Notes: a model not told the origin generated them from the letters alone. A DNA stretch of 64,000 bases from Streptomyces melanogenes (GCF_014649795.1 NZ_BMTS01000002.1:310001-374000), one strand, 5' to 3'. Shown: positions 25,005 to 33,712, counted from the first letter of the stretch. Made by a program: numbers and translations.

Positions 25005-27226
25005 GAGCACACCACCAGTGCGTCCAGCGCCACCGCGCCCTGGCCGCGCGGCAGCACCATCAGCGGGTTGATGTCCAGCTCGGCCAGGTCGCCGCCGAGT
25101 TCGAGGGCCATCCGCTGCACCCGCAGCACCACTTCCACCAGCGCGTCCACGTCGACCGGCGGCCCGCCCCGTACGCCTTCCAACAGCGCTCGGCCGCGCA
25201 GCTCGTCGAGCATGTCGCGGGCCTGCTCCTCGCCGAACGGCGGGACCCGCACGGCCGCGTCGCCCAGGACCTCCACCAGGACCCCGCCCAGGCCCACGGT
25301 CACGGTCGGCCCGAAGAGTGCGTCGTGGGTGACGCCGACGACCATCTCCACGCCCCGCGCGACCATCTGGCAGACCAGCACGCCGTCCAGCTCGACGCCC
25401 TCGTACCGGGCGATGTCGGTGAGCTCGCGGTAGGCGTCCCGCACCTGGCTCGCCGAGGTCAACCCGACCTTGACCAGGCCGAGTTCGGTCTTGTGGGCGA
25501 GGTGGGTGCCCGAGGCCTTCATGACCACCGGGTAGCCGACCTGGCCCGCCGCCCGCACGGCCGCGGCCGCGCTGGTCACCAGCTGCTCGCGCGGCACCCG
25601 GATCCCGTACGCCCGCAGCAGCTGCTTCGCCGCGTGCTCGCTCAGCTGGCGGCCCGGCCGCATCAGCGCCTGGGCCTTGCGGAACGACGGCGAGGGCACG
25701 CGCGGCGCCTCGTCGAACGGCGAGCGGTAGGAGGAGGTGAACCGGTGGTGGGCGAGGTGGGCGCGGACCGCGCCGATGCAGTTGGCGAAGGTACGGAAGG
25801 TGGCGACCCGGGACGAGCCGAGCAGTGTCTCGCGGTAGGCGGCCTCGGTGCCCACCGGCGAGCCCCACACCACGCACACCAGCTTGTCGGTCTGCTCCGC
25901 CGCCTCCACCAGATCCCGCGCCAGCCGGTCGCTCATCGGCGGGAACGGCCCGGTGATGGGGCAGATCAGCACGCCCACGGCGGGGTCGGCGAGGATCGCG
26001 TCGATGATCTTGCGCCCGCGCCAGTCGCCCACCGGGTGGCCGCCGTTGTCCACGGGGTTGGACACGTTCAGATACGGCGGTATCCACTCGTGCAGCTCGG
26101 CCTGCTTGGCGGCGGAGAGCGTGGGCAGGGTGAGCCCGGCCGCCGTCGCCAGGTCGGCGAAGTGGGCGCCGGTGCCGCCCGAGATCGAGTAGACGACGAC
26201 CCCGTCGGCGACCGGCGGGCGGGCCCGGGCCAGCAGGGCCGAGGTGTCCTGGAGCTCGTCGAGCCCGTCGACGCGGATCACTCCGTACTGCCGCATCGCC
26301 GCGTCGACCACCTGGTCCGCGCCGGTCAGCTTGCCGGTGTGGGAGGCGGCGGTGCGCGCCCCGGTCTCGGTGCGGCCGACCTTGACCGCCACCACGGGCA
26401 CCCGCGCGCGGGCCGCCCGGTCGGCGGCGAGGAGGAAGGACCGCCCGTCCTTGAGCCCTTCGAGATAGCAGGCGACGGCCCCGACCTCGGGGCGCTCGGC
26501 GAAGTACGCGATGAAGTCGGCGGCTTCCAGGTCGGCCTCGTTGCCGGTGGGCGCCCAGTGGGAGAGGCGGATGCCCAGCTCCTGGAGCGCGAACAGCGGG
26601 CGGCCCTGGTGCCCGGACTGGGTGATCAGGGCGATCGCGGGCCCCTCCAGGTCGTCCCGGAAGCGCTCGAAGGCGTTGAGGTTGGTGTTGGGGCCGAGCA
26701 GCCGCATCCCCGAGCGCCGCACGGCGGCGGCCAGCCGCTCCTGCGCGGCGGCGCCGTCCTCGCCGGTCTCGGCGAACCCGGACGCGAAGGCGACCGCGAA
26801 CTTCACCTTGGCCTCGGCCAGTTCGTCGATCAGCGGCAGCGGGTCGGCGACCAGCAGCACGGCCAGGTCCACCTGCTCGGGCAGGTCCGCGACGGACGCG
26901 CAGCAGGGCAGGCCGAAGACGGACGCGCGGGTGGGGTGCACGGGGTGGACGCGCGCGCCCACCCGCTCCGCCCAGCCGATCAGCTGGCGGGTGATCCCCG
27001 TGTTGGGGCGGCCCTCGGCGTCGGAGGCGCCGACGACGGCCAGCGACTCGGGCCGGAAGAACCGGTCGAGGTCGGGCACGGGCGCGTGCAGGGGCCGGCC
27101 GCTGACGTCCAGATCGCCCTCGGCGGCGGCCGTGCCGTGGACGGCGCCGGGCCGGGGCTGCTCGCCGCAGGCGACCACCCGTGCGCGGAAGTCGGTCGTG
27201 AGGGTGCCGTGAGTCGATCCAAGCAT
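25001..27226 (-). CDS. ADP-forming acyl-CoA synthetase (acetate-CoA ligase family)
   Basis: A 741-residue single-chain NDP-forming CoA ligase. Domains in order: CoA-binding Rossmann domain (about residues 55-170, AVVGASDAEGRPNTGI), two flavodoxin-like ligase domains with the phospho-histidine region AASHTGKLTGAD near residue 305, and a C-terminal ATP-grasp domain (about 520-735, VMKASGTHLAHKTELGLVKV; ELDINPLMVLPRG). It would make or use an acyl-CoA with ADP/ATP exchange. ATG at 27226 is the likely start. It heads an operon with the PaaG-like isomerase, and two CTGAC-n5-GTCAG operators lie 70-110 bases upstream. Confidence 0.9.
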   Translation of the reverse strand: MLGSTHGTLTTDFRARVVACGEQPRPGAVHGTAAAEGDLDVSGRPLHAPVPDLDRFFRPESLAVVGASDAEGRPNTGITRQLIGWAERVGARVHPVHPTRASVFGLPCCASVADLPEQVDLAVLLVADPLPLIDELAEAKVKFAVAFASGFAETGEDGAAAQERLAAAVRRSGMRLLGPNTNLNAFERFRDDLEGPAIALITQSGHQGRPLFALQELGIRLSHWAPTGNEADLEAADFIAYFAERPEVGAVACYLEGLKDGRSFLLAADRAARARVPVVAVKVGRTETGARTAASHTGKLTGADQVVDAAMRQYGVIRVDGLDELQDTSALLARARPPVADGVVVYSISGGTGAHFADLATAAGLTLPTLSAAKQAELHEWIPPYLNVSNPVDNGGHPVGDWRGRKIIDAILADPAVGVLICPITGPFPPMSDRLARDLVEAAEQTDKLVCVVWGSPVGTEAAYRETLLGSSRVATFRTFANCIGAVRAHLAHHRFTSSYRSPFDEAPRVPSPSFRKAQALMRPGRQLSEHAAKQLLRAYGIRVPREQLVTSAAAAVRAAGQVGYPVVMKASGTHLAHKTELGLVKVGLTSASQVRDAYRELTDIARYEGVELDGVLVCQMVARGVEMVVGVTHDALFGPTVTVGLGGVLVEVLGDAAVRVPPFGEEQARDMLDELRGRALLEGVRGGPPVDVDALVEVVLRVQRMALELGGDLAELDINPLMVLPRGQGAVALDALVVCS

Positions 27227-27296
27227 CGTTCCGCCCGCTCCTGGTCGATGGCCAACATGGCTCTTGCGCGACTTGCTTGACGCAACTGGCTGGTAA

Positions 27297-27311
27297 CTGA
27301 CGCATAGTCAG
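27297..27311. promoter_or_regulatory. CTGAC-n5-GTCAG operator, site 5
   Basis: CTGACGCATAGTCAG, perfect half-sites, upstream of the ADP-forming CoA ligase. Its centre is 24 bases from that of site 6. Confidence 0.7.
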
Positions 27312-27320
27312 ATTACAGAC

Positions 27321-27335
27321 CTGACGACCAGTCAG
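27321..27335. promoter_or_regulatory. CTGAC-n5-GTCAG operator, site 6
   Basis: CTGACGACCAGTCAG, perfect half-sites and flanked by a further C/G pair. It forms a tandem pair with site 5. Confidence 0.7.
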
Positions 27336-27514
27336 GAACCGTCGTGCGGGCAAAGGCTCACCGAAGGCTCCGGGACGTGCGGAGGTCCGGCCGAGTACGT
27401 TTCCCGTACCCGCCCGCAGGGCGGCTACCCGTCACCATTGCGCCAACTACGGCGTACGCGGGTGGTGCGCAAGAGGCGTACTCGGCCGGACGTCCGAGAG
27501 GCGTACCGAGGCCT

Positions 27515-27563
27515 GTCGGTCGGTCCGCCGGTCGGTCCGTCGGTCCGCCGGTCGGTCCGACCG
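27515..27563. repeat. short tandem repeat GGTCGGTCCGCC
   Basis: About 49 bases made of overlapping GTCGGTCCG(C/T)C units immediately after the 3' end of the flavin monooxygenase gene. The rest of the 340-base gap (27227-27566) holds the tandem operators and no gene that I can support. Confidence 0.6.
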
Positions 27564-27566
27564 GCT

Positions 27567-28706
27567 TCAGGAGCGCGCGACGGCCTTGGCGATCTTCTCG
27601 GCGTCGATGGCCAGCTCGCGGAACATGCCGCTGATGGGGTTGGTGAACCCGGTGAAGTAGAGCCCGGGGGCGGTGGGCGCGGTGCGGCCGCCGTGGACGG
27701 TGGGACGGCCCCGCCCGTCGAGCACGCCCAACTCGCCGACCAGCCCCTCCAGGGCCCGCCGGTAGCCGGTGGCGGCCACGACGACCTCGGGGGAGATGCG
27801 GCTGCCGTCGGCCAGGACGACCTTGGCGCCCTCGAACGACTCGACCGCCGCGACCGGCTCCACCCGCCCCGACTGCACGGCCGCGATCAGCCCCACGTCC
27901 TGTACGGGGATGGCGCCTTCCCGCACGCGCGCGTAGAGGCCGGTCTCCGGCCGGGGCAGCCCCTTGTCGGACAGGTCGGGCACGCTGAGCCGCGCCACGG
28001 CCCCGGCCGCCCGGTCCACCAGCGGCACCGGCAGCCGCCGCACCAGGATCCCGGAGGCCTGGGCGGGCCAGCCGGCGGTGGAGCGGCGCAGGATGTGCGG
28101 CGCGGTGCGCACGGCGAGCCGCACCCGCCCGGCCCCGCCGTCGACCAGGTCGACGGCGATCTCGGCCCCGGTGTTCCCGCTGCCGACGACGAGGACGTCC
28201 TTGCCCGCGTACGGGGCGGGGTTCCGGTACTGCCCGGCGTGCAGCAGGGTGCCGGTGTACGAGTCGGCGCCGGGCCACTCGGGCAGGTACGGGGTGTGGT
28301 TGTACCCGGTCGCCACCACGACGGCCCGCCCGGTCAGCCGCCGCCCACCGGTGGCGTGCAACAGCCAGCCGCCCGCGTCGGCGCGCTCGATTGCTGACAC
28401 CTCCACTCCGGTGACGATCTCCAACTCATGCACCTGGGCGTACTTCTCCAGATACCGCACGACGTCGGCCCGGGCGACCCAGCGCCCGAACGAGCGCGGC
28501 ATCTTGAGCCCCGGCAGCGCGGACAGCCGCCGGGTGGTGTGCAGCCGCAGCCGGTCGTAGTGGTGGCGCCAGGAGTCCCCGACGGCGTCGGCCTTCTCCA
28601 GCACGACGGCCCGTACGCCCCGCCCGCGCAGCGCGGCGGCGACGGCGAGCCCGCCGGGGCCGGCGCCGATGACGTAGACAGGGCGGGTGGGGTCGTTGGT
28701 GGCCAT
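27567..28706 (-). CDS. NAD(P)/FAD-dependent monooxygenase (YUCCA/FMO-like)
   Basis: A 379-residue flavoprotein. The FAD motif is VIGAGPGGLAVAAALRGRG (about residues 11-29), the NADPH motif is VLVVGSGNTGAEIAVDL (about 166-182), and the ATG motif VVVAATGYRRAL is near the C-terminus. SWRHHYDRLRLHT is characteristic of the YUCCA/flavin monooxygenase group, which oxygenates heteroatoms or carries out Baeyer-Villiger-like reactions. ATG at 28706 (MATNDP) was chosen because homology starts there. It is divergent from the DUF35 unit, and a perfect operator at 28843 lies between them, so it probably belongs to the same regulon. Confidence 0.87.
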   Translation of the reverse strand: MATNDPTRPVYVIGAGPGGLAVAAALRGRGVRAVVLEKADAVGDSWRHHYDRLRLHTTRRLSALPGLKMPRSFGRWVARADVVRYLEKYAQVHELEIVTGVEVSAIERADAGGWLLHATGGRRLTGRAVVVATGYNHTPYLPEWPGADSYTGTLLHAGQYRNPAPYAGKDVLVVGSGNTGAEIAVDLVDGGAGRVRLAVRTAPHILRRSTAGWPAQASGILVRRLPVPLVDRAAGAVARLSVPDLSDKGLPRPETGLYARVREGAIPVQDVGLIAAVQSGRVEPVAAVESFEGAKVVLADGSRISPEVVVAATGYRRALEGLVGELGVLDGRGRPTVHGGRTAPTAPGLYFTGFTNPISGMFRELAIDAEKIAKAVARS

Positions 28707-28842
28707 GGGAACCGAGCGTAACGACGCTGCCACTTGATGGGTCTCGGTCAAGACCTGAATCGGTTACGAATCGATTACGCTCCGGAGTTTGCCTGGGTGG
28801 GTGCGGGGGACCCCTTGCGCGGGGGTGGGGGTGTGGGCTGAA

Positions 28843-28857
28843 CTGACGTACCGTCAG
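28843..28857. promoter_or_regulatory. CTGAC-n5-GTCAG operator, site 7
   Basis: CTGACGTACCGTCAG, a near-perfect palindrome over its full length, between the divergent flavin monooxygenase and the small ORF/DUF35 unit. Confidence 0.72.
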
Positions 28858-28891
28858 ATTCGGTGAGGGTGGTCGGGTTGGTGGGGTTGAT

Positions 28892-29050
28892 ATGGGGGGC
28901 TTGCGGATGATGGATGCGATCTGGCGCGGCGGCGGGGAGCAGGTGTCCGTTCGGTGGACCGGCCTCGGCCCGGTGGCGCTGGTGGGCGGCCCGGTCTTCA
29001 CGGTCTCGTGGCAGGGGCGGTCGGTGGATCACGCGATCGGGTGGTTCTGA
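28892..29050 (+). CDS. small ORF coupled to DUF35 gene
   Basis: A 52-codon frame from ATG at 28892, or 47 codons from ATG at 28907, ending IGWF and TGA at 29050. The stop overlaps the ATG of the DUF35 gene (TGATG). The sequence has several Trp and Val/Gly strands (VSVRWTGLGPVALVGG, VFTVSWQG) and no cysteine. I do not recognise a family. The position directly behind an operator and the one-base coupling to the next gene argue that it is translated; its length suggests a subunit or leader. It could also be a truncated remnant. Confidence 0.5.
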   Translation: MGGLRMMDAIWRGGGEQVSVRWTGLGPVALVGGPVFTVSWQGRSVDHAIGWF

Positions 29051-29469
29051 TGGCGGATGCCGCAACCCCGGAGATCGACGCTTTCACGCGCCCGTACTGG
29101 GACGCGGCCGCCGAGGGCCACCTGCTGATCCGCCGCTGCGGGGCGTGCGGCCGGGCCCACCACTACCCGCGCGAGTTCTGCCCGTACTGCTGGAGCGAGG
29201 ACGTCACCTGGGAGCGGGCGAGCGGCCGCGCCACGCTCTACACCTGGTCGGTGATCCACCGCAACGACCTGCCCCCGTTCGGCGCGCGGGTCCCGTACAC
29301 GGCGGCGGTGGTGGACCTGGCGGAGGGGCCGCGGATGATGACGGAGGTGGTGGGGTGCGGGGCTGCGGCGCTGCGGATCGGGATGGAGCTGGTGGTGGGG
29401 TTTCGGGGTGGGGGGGTGGCGGTGCCGGTGTTCCGGGCTGCGTTGGCCCCCACCCCGCCCGTTCCCTGA
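29050..29469 (+). CDS. DUF35 zinc-ribbon/OB-fold protein
   Basis: A 139-residue DUF35 protein. The N-terminal rubredoxin-like ribbon has paired cysteines CGACGRAHHYPREFCPYC (about residues 31-48). The C-terminal OB-fold starts near ATLYTWSVIHR. Such proteins bind acyl-CoA and team with lipid-transfer-type thiolases, as in the Ltp2-ChsH2 retro-aldolase. The thiolase at 32518 is the nearest possible partner and carries the same operator. The last residues, APTPPVP, come from the outer module of repeat R5, so the native tail has been overwritten. ATG at 29050 overlaps the stop of the small ORF. Confidence 0.87.
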   Translation: MADAATPEIDAFTRPYWDAAAEGHLLIRRCGACGRAHHYPREFCPYCWSEDVTWERASGRATLYTWSVIHRNDLPPFGARVPYTAAVVDLAEGPRMMTEVVGCGAAALRIGMELVVGFRGGGVAVPVFRAALAPTPPVP

Positions 29470-29633
29470 ACCCTCCGGGGGTGGGGGTGGGGTGAGGCGG
29501 TTTCCCGGGGGCTGTGCCCCCGGACCCCGTTGAGGGGCCTGCGGCCCCTGCACCCCGCTTCATTCGTCTGCGGACCGTGCTGGGTTGCTCGCGCAGTTCC
29601 CCCCGCCCCTGAAGGGGCGGGGCCTGCGGCCCC
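29449..29633. repeat. modular mirror repeat, copy R5 (half element)
   Basis: The outer module CCCCACCCCGCCCGTTCCCT overlaps the DUF35 gene end. CCGGGGGCTGTGCCCCCGG and the left core arm TTGCTCGCGCAGTTCC follow. The right arm is absent and replaced by GAAGGGGCGGGGCCTGCGG. It lies between convergent genes. Confidence 0.75.
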
Positions 29634-29634
29634 T

Positions 29635-29841
29635 TTACGTCCAGGGGAAAGTGACGACCGGCCTCGAAAGGGACTGCGCGTCACGTAGCTCCGCCTCGGT
29701 GCAGGGGCGTACCTGGTGGGGCGGCGTGCTCCATTCGGCTCCGCCGCCGGGTGGGCGGAGGTATACGGATCCCTCGTACTCGGCCACGATCTCGCCGACG
29801 GCATCCGTGCTCTTGTCCACTGCGAATCGTCTGCTGGTCAT
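29635..29841 (-). CDS. small hypothetical protein next to XRE regulator
   Basis: A 68-residue protein starting MTSRRFAVDKSTDAVGEIVA and ending FPWT. I do not recognise a named family. The composition is ordinary globular (EYEGSVYLRPPGGGAEW; CTEAELRDA). It follows the XRE-TPR regulator by 90 bases on the same strand, a pairing typical of streptomycete regulator/small-protein modules. The ATG at 29841 has a GCGAGG site upstream; a longer frame starts at 29913 but looks non-coding. The base composition is less extreme than in neighbouring enzyme genes. Confidence 0.6.
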   Translation of the reverse strand: MTSRRFAVDKSTDAVGEIVAEYEGSVYLRPPGGGAEWSTPPHQVRPCTEAELRDAQSLSRPVVTFPWT

Positions 29842-29931
29842 GTCGCCTCGCCGTCCCCTAGTAGGTCGTGTGGCGATCATTCCGCCGGGCAGCGACGCTC
29901 CACAGGGACGCAATGTCCCAGTCTCAGCACG

Positions 29932-31146
29932 CTAATGGGCGACACCCAGGAACTCGGCGAGCTTGCGCAGGCCAGGCGGTCGAGAAGACGACTCCCACAG
30001 ATCGCTGACGATGGCCACCGCGAGCGTGTGGTGTCGCATCCACGCCGGCGCCACCCGCCGCAGCGATTCGAGTGCGCGGACGGCACCCGCGGCGTCTCCC
30101 ACGTCCGTGTGCGCACGCGCCACGTCCAGCAGGAGCCAGGTGCGCCATGACGGCGGGATGTCCTTACTGAGCCGCATCCCCTTGGCCAGGTTGAGCGCCT
30201 CCTCCGGGCGTTCGTGCTGAACGGCGAGGCGGACGCGCTCGATGCGTACCGACGACCGGCTGAAGACCGAGACCAGCTTGCCGTCCGGCGGGGGCGGGAG
30301 CGTCGCGAGACGATCGGCTGCCCTCTCCGCCGTCTTCATCATCGTGTCGGCGGTGTCGTAGTCGTCGTTCCTGGCGTAACTGGTCGCCGCCGACATCAGC
30401 AGACCGCCCCACACGCGGACCCCTTCAGCGGTGTGGACGTGTTCCCTCTCGACTCCGTCCGCCGCGTACACGGCGAGGTGCTGCGCGTCATCCAGTCGGT
30501 TCTGGCGTTGGTAAGCCCATGCGACGGAGTTGGACACCATGGCGGGTAGGAGGGGATCGGCGGACTGCCCGGCGGCTTCCATGGCCCGTTCCAGAGCTGA
30601 CAGCGCGAGGTCCGACTTGCCCAAACGGATCGCCAGATGTCCACCGAGCTGGAGCGCCTTGCCCAACGCCGCCTGTCCGGCTGCCCTTTGCTCCGGAGTG
30701 CCCACAGCAGCTGCGAGACGGGCATCAGCGAGGATCCCCGGCAGTATCTCCATGAGCGGCCCGAACTCGGCATCGTGGTAGAGCGTCCACCCCTCGGTCA
30801 GCTCCGACCGCAGAAGGGACGGGGACAGCCGCTCGGCTCCGGCCGGCTCCGGAGGTGGAGCGAAGAGTGGCGGCATGATCGCGCGACGTACGGCGACCAA
30901 GGCCGGAGGGTCCGCTTCACCGGTGGAAGGTACGCCGGGTGGATCGCCCAACAGACTGGTGAGTTCGACCCCGAGCCCCTTGGACAGTGCGTGGAGCGTG
31001 GGCAGACGGGCGCTGTGCTTGCGCTTCTGTTCCAGCTTGCGCACGACGTCGACGGACACACCGGACCGCTCCGCCAAGCCTTCCTGAGTCAGATCGGCGA
31101 GGCGACGCAGACGACTCAGCCGGTCGCCCAAGTGCTCGGAAGCCAT
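29932..31146 (-). CDS. XRE-family regulator with TPR domain
   Basis: A 404-residue protein. Residues about 5-65 are a lambda-repressor-like helix-turn-helix (GDRLSRLRRLADLTQEGLAE, SGVSVDVVRKLEQ). The remainder is helical and repeat-like (ALGKALQLGGHLAIRLGKSD, RLDDAQHLAVYAADG), as in the many streptomycete HTH-TPR regulators that bind small peptides or proteins. It probably acts with the 68-residue protein just downstream. Codon choice is less GC-biased than in the flanking catabolic genes, which may mark an accessory module. ATG at 31146 is taken as start; no ligand can be proposed. Confidence 0.8.
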   Translation of the reverse strand: MASEHLGDRLSRLRRLADLTQEGLAERSGVSVDVVRKLEQKRKHSARLPTLHALSKGLGVELTSLLGDPPGVPSTGEADPPALVAVRRAIMPPLFAPPPEPAGAERLSPSLLRSELTEGWTLYHDAEFGPLMEILPGILADARLAAAVGTPEQRAAGQAALGKALQLGGHLAIRLGKSDLALSALERAMEAAGQSADPLLPAMVSNSVAWAYQRQNRLDDAQHLAVYAADGVEREHVHTAEGVRVWGGLLMSAATSYARNDDYDTADTMMKTAERAADRLATLPPPPDGKLVSVFSRSSVRIERVRLAVQHERPEEALNLAKGMRLSKDIPPSWRTWLLLDVARAHTDVGDAAGAVRALESLRRVAPAWMRHHTLAVAIVSDLWESSSRPPGLRKLAEFLGVAH

Positions 31147-31203
31147 GGTCTTACGCTACGCCCGCGCTTCGACCGGAAACACGGGAAGAGCGTCACGACC
31201 CCC

Positions 31204-31854
31204 CTACGGCCACAACAACTCCCGTACCCACCCCGCCCCCTCACGGCGATACCGAAGCCGGACGTGTCGCCGCCGGGCATCCCCTTGGAAGAACTCGACC
31301 TCCACGGGGTCCAGGACGTACAGCGTCCAGCTGGGCACGGGAGTGTCCGGCGAGGCCGCCGCCTGTGCCCAAGCGGTTTCCGACGCCGCCGCGAGCTCGT
31401 CCAGGGACCCCAGCACCTCGCTCTGGTGCCCGACCAGCGCGGCGGCCAGCGCGCCCGTCGACCGTGCGTGCAGATCGGCTTGGCCGGCGTCGGCGTCCGC
31501 CGGTCGCACGGCCCCCCGCACCCGCACCTGGCGCCCCACCGCAGGCCAGTAGAACCCGAGCGCCGCGGCGGGACGGGCCGCCAGCTGACGTCCCTTCGCG
31601 CTGCCGGAGTGCGACCCGAACGTAAACCCGGCCGTGTCGGCGCCATGGAGCATCAACGTCCGTACGTCCGGCTGCCCTTCACCGTCCACCGTCGCGAGCG
31701 ACATCGTGTGCGGCTCGGTCTGCCCGGCGCGGCCCGCATGCATCAGCCACTCCTGGAAGAGCGGCAGGGGCTCGTCGGGCGCGGCCTCCACATCGAACTG
31801 CGGCAGCTCGACGTCCCAGACGCGCAGGGTGTGCAGGTACTCCTGGAATTCCAT
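31204..31854 (-). CDS. pyridoxamine 5'-phosphate oxidase family protein
   Basis: A 216-residue FMN-binding split-barrel protein. It follows the PNPOx layout: a strand with TEPHTMSLATVDGEGQPDVR (about residues 46-65), the loop FGSHSGSAKGRQLAARP that binds FMN phosphate, YWPAVGRQVRVRG, and the C-terminal strand. It may be a true pyridoxal-phosphate synthase or a related flavin oxidoreductase; the C-terminal RRHVRLRYRREG region is compatible with the former. ATG at 31854 begins MEFQEYLHTLRVWDVELPQF. A GNAT gene lies 23 bases upstream on the same strand, so the two may form an operon. Confidence 0.82.
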   Translation of the reverse strand: MEFQEYLHTLRVWDVELPQFDVEAAPDEPLPLFQEWLMHAGRAGQTEPHTMSLATVDGEGQPDVRTLMLHGADTAGFTFGSHSGSAKGRQLAARPAAALGFYWPAVGRQVRVRGAVRPADADAGQADLHARSTGALAAALVGHQSEVLGSLDELAAASETAWAQAAASPDTPVPSWTLYVLDPVEVEFFQGDARRRHVRLRYRREGAGWVRELLWP

Positions 31855-31877
31855 GCGCCGATTGTCACCCGTGGGCC

Positions 31878-32441
31878 TCAGTCGCCCCGCGCGAGCCACT
31901 CCTCCCGCGTCAGCGCGTACTCGACGTCCCCGTGCTCGTCGCCCTCGACGGAGTAGGGCCACTCCTCGAAGTACGTACGGACGTACGTGAGCCCGCACCG
32001 CTCCATGACGCGCCGGGAGCGGTCGTTCACGTACATCGTGTTCGCGGTGATGCGGGTGTAGCCCAGCTCGCCGAACCCCTTCTCGATGAGCGCGAGCGCT
32101 CCCTCGCGCGCGTACCCCTTGCCCCAGGCCGGTTTCCGCAGCCGGTACCCGAGGTCCGCGTGGTCCGGCGGGGCGTTGAGCCCGGGGCGCAGGCAGTGCC
32201 ACCCGATGAACTCGCCCGTGTCGCGCAGATGCGTCGCCCAGAACCCCGCGCCCTCCGGCAGCATCCGCCCGAACGACCCGGCCCGGATCTCGTCCCGGGT
32301 CATGGGGCGGCCGCCGGTGAGGTACCGCATGACCTCCGGGTCGCTGTCGAGCTCGACGACGAGGTCGAGGTCGGCCTCGGTGTCGGTGAAGGGGCGGAGG
32401 GCGAGGCGGTCGGTGGTGAGGAAGGGGGGTGGGGTGGTCAT
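31878..32441 (-). CDS. GNAT N-acetyltransferase, RimJ/RimL type
   Basis: A 187-residue acetyltransferase. FLTTDRLALRPFTDTEADLD at the N-terminus, GWHCLRPGLNAPPDHADLGY (beta strand 4) and the acetyl-CoA pyrophosphate loop RKPAWGKGYAREGALALI (about residues 101-118) are characteristic of the RimJ/RimL group. SRRVMERCGLTYVRTYFEEW closes the fold. The substrate may be a protein N-terminus, amino sugar or drug. It lies 23 bases upstream of the PNPOx gene. Nothing ties it to the catabolic regulon. Confidence 0.88.
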   Translation of the reverse strand: MTTPPPFLTTDRLALRPFTDTEADLDLVVELDSDPEVMRYLTGGRPMTRDEIRAGSFGRMLPEGAGFWATHLRDTGEFIGWHCLRPGLNAPPDHADLGYRLRKPAWGKGYAREGALALIEKGFGELGYTRITANTMYVNDRSRRVMERCGLTYVRTYFEEWPYSVEGDEHGDVEYALTREEWLARGD

Positions 32442-32517
32442 GGGGGCGATTGTGAGGGGGTGGGGGCGCGCAGAGCCACTGGTTAAAACGGGTGTGAGGC
32501 GCCCGGGGGCGAGGGGC

Positions 32518-33708
32518 TCAGCCGCGCCCCAGGACCAGCGTCCCGGACGAGCAGAACCAGCCGCCCGTGCCGGAGGCGACAGCGAGCTCGGGGAGGCTGC
32601 CGTCGGCCCTGCGCACCTGACCCGCGCCCGCCTCGCCGCGCAGCTGCCGTACGGCCTCGACGACGAGGAAGAGCCCGCGCATCCCGGGATGGCAGGCGGA
32701 GAGCCCGCCCCCGTCGGTGTTGACGGGCAGCGCGCCCTCCCTCAGCAGGCGCCCCTTCTCGACGAACGCGCCCCCCTCCCCCTTCGCGCAGAACCCGAGG
32801 TCTTCGAGGGTCACGAGGGTCATGTACGTGAAGGCGTCGTAGATCTCCGCGAGGTCGATGTCCGACGGGCGCACTCCGGCCCGTTCGAAGGCGAGCCGGC
32901 CCGAGACGGCGGCCGGGGAGACGGTGAAGTCGTCCCACTCGGACATCGTGGTGTGGGAGACGGCCATGCCCGAACCCAGCACCCGGACGGGATCCTTGGC
33001 GGTGTCGCGTACGTACTCCTCCGCCGCGAGCAGCACCGCGCAGCCCCCGTCCGAGCGGATGCAGCAGTGCAGCTTGGTGAACGGGTCCGCGATCATCGGC
33101 CCGGACAGGACGTCGTCGACGGTGATCGGGTCGCGGAACATCGCGTCGGGGTTGGTCGCGGCGTTGGCGCGCGCCTGCACGGCGATCTCGGCGAGTTGCT
33201 CGACGGTGGTGCCGTACTGGTGCATATGGCGGCGGGCGGCCATCGCGTACTTCGAAATCAAGGTATGGCCATAAGGAACTTCGAATTGCAGGGGTCCACG
33301 CCCGCCGAACGATAGATTCGATGTCCTTCGCCCGGCTTTGATGTCGGCGCGTGCGGTCGAGCCGTAGACGAGGAGTACGGCGTTGGCGTGCCCGGCGGCG
33401 ATGGCGTCCACGGCGTGCGCGGCCATCACCTCCCAGGTGGCGCCACCGACGCCGGTCGAGTCCACCCAGGTCGGCTTCAGCCCCAGATACTCGGCGACTT
33501 CGACCGGCGCGAGCGTACCGAGCCCCGCCGACCCGAACCCGTCGACGACGCTCCGGTCGAGCCCGGAGTCGGCGAGTGCCCGGCGGGCGGCTTGGGCGTG
33601 CAGGGCGTACGGGGTGGCGTCGTCGACGCGGCCGGTGTCGGAGAGGGCGATGCCGACGATGGCGACGGGGCGGGGGTGTGGGCGGGCGCGCGTGTGGGCT
33701 GCTGCCAT
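32518..33708 (-). CDS. lipid-transfer-type thiolase (acetyl-CoA acetyltransferase family)
   Basis: A 396-residue thiolase-fold protein of the SCP-x/lipid-transfer group, which cleaves or condenses CoA-linked side chains. AIVGIALSDTGRVDDATPYA opens the fold. CIRSDGGCAVLLAAEEYVRD is typical, and GGLSACHPGMRGLFLVVEAV contains the conserved active-site His. It may work with the DUF35 protein at 29050, whose gene has the same operator. ATG at 33708 has no ribosome binding site; a 15-bp operator ends four bases upstream, so the mRNA is probably leaderless. The nearby section 33240-33330 is noticeably less GC-rich than the rest. Confidence 0.88.
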   Translation of the reverse strand: MAAAHTRARPHPRPVAIVGIALSDTGRVDDATPYALHAQAARRALADSGLDRSVVDGFGSAGLGTLAPVEVAEYLGLKPTWVDSTGVGGATWEVMAAHAVDAIAAGHANAVLLVYGSTARADIKAGRRTSNLSFGGRGPLQFEVPYGHTLISKYAMAARRHMHQYGTTVEQLAEIAVQARANAATNPDAMFRDPITVDDVLSGPMIADPFTKLHCCIRSDGGCAVLLAAEEYVRDTAKDPVRVLGSGMAVSHTTMSEWDDFTVSPAAVSGRLAFERAGVRPSDIDLAEIYDAFTYMTLVTLEDLGFCAKGEGGAFVEKGRLLREGALPVNTDGGGLSACHPGMRGLFLVVEAVRQLRGEAGAGQVRRADGSLPELAVASGTGGWFCSSGTLVLGRG

Positions 33709-33712
33709 AGAT

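Noticed and set aside
24183..27353. A 1056-codon open frame on the minus strand
   Set aside because: It joins the isomerase to an out-of-frame reading of the ADP-forming ligase gene. The ligase frame has clear domains, and ATG at 25004 is a proper coupled start.
28954..29050. Longer N-terminus of the DUF35 protein from an upstream ATG
   Set aside because: The extension reads as another frame of the small coupled ORF. The family begins at the ATG at 29050.
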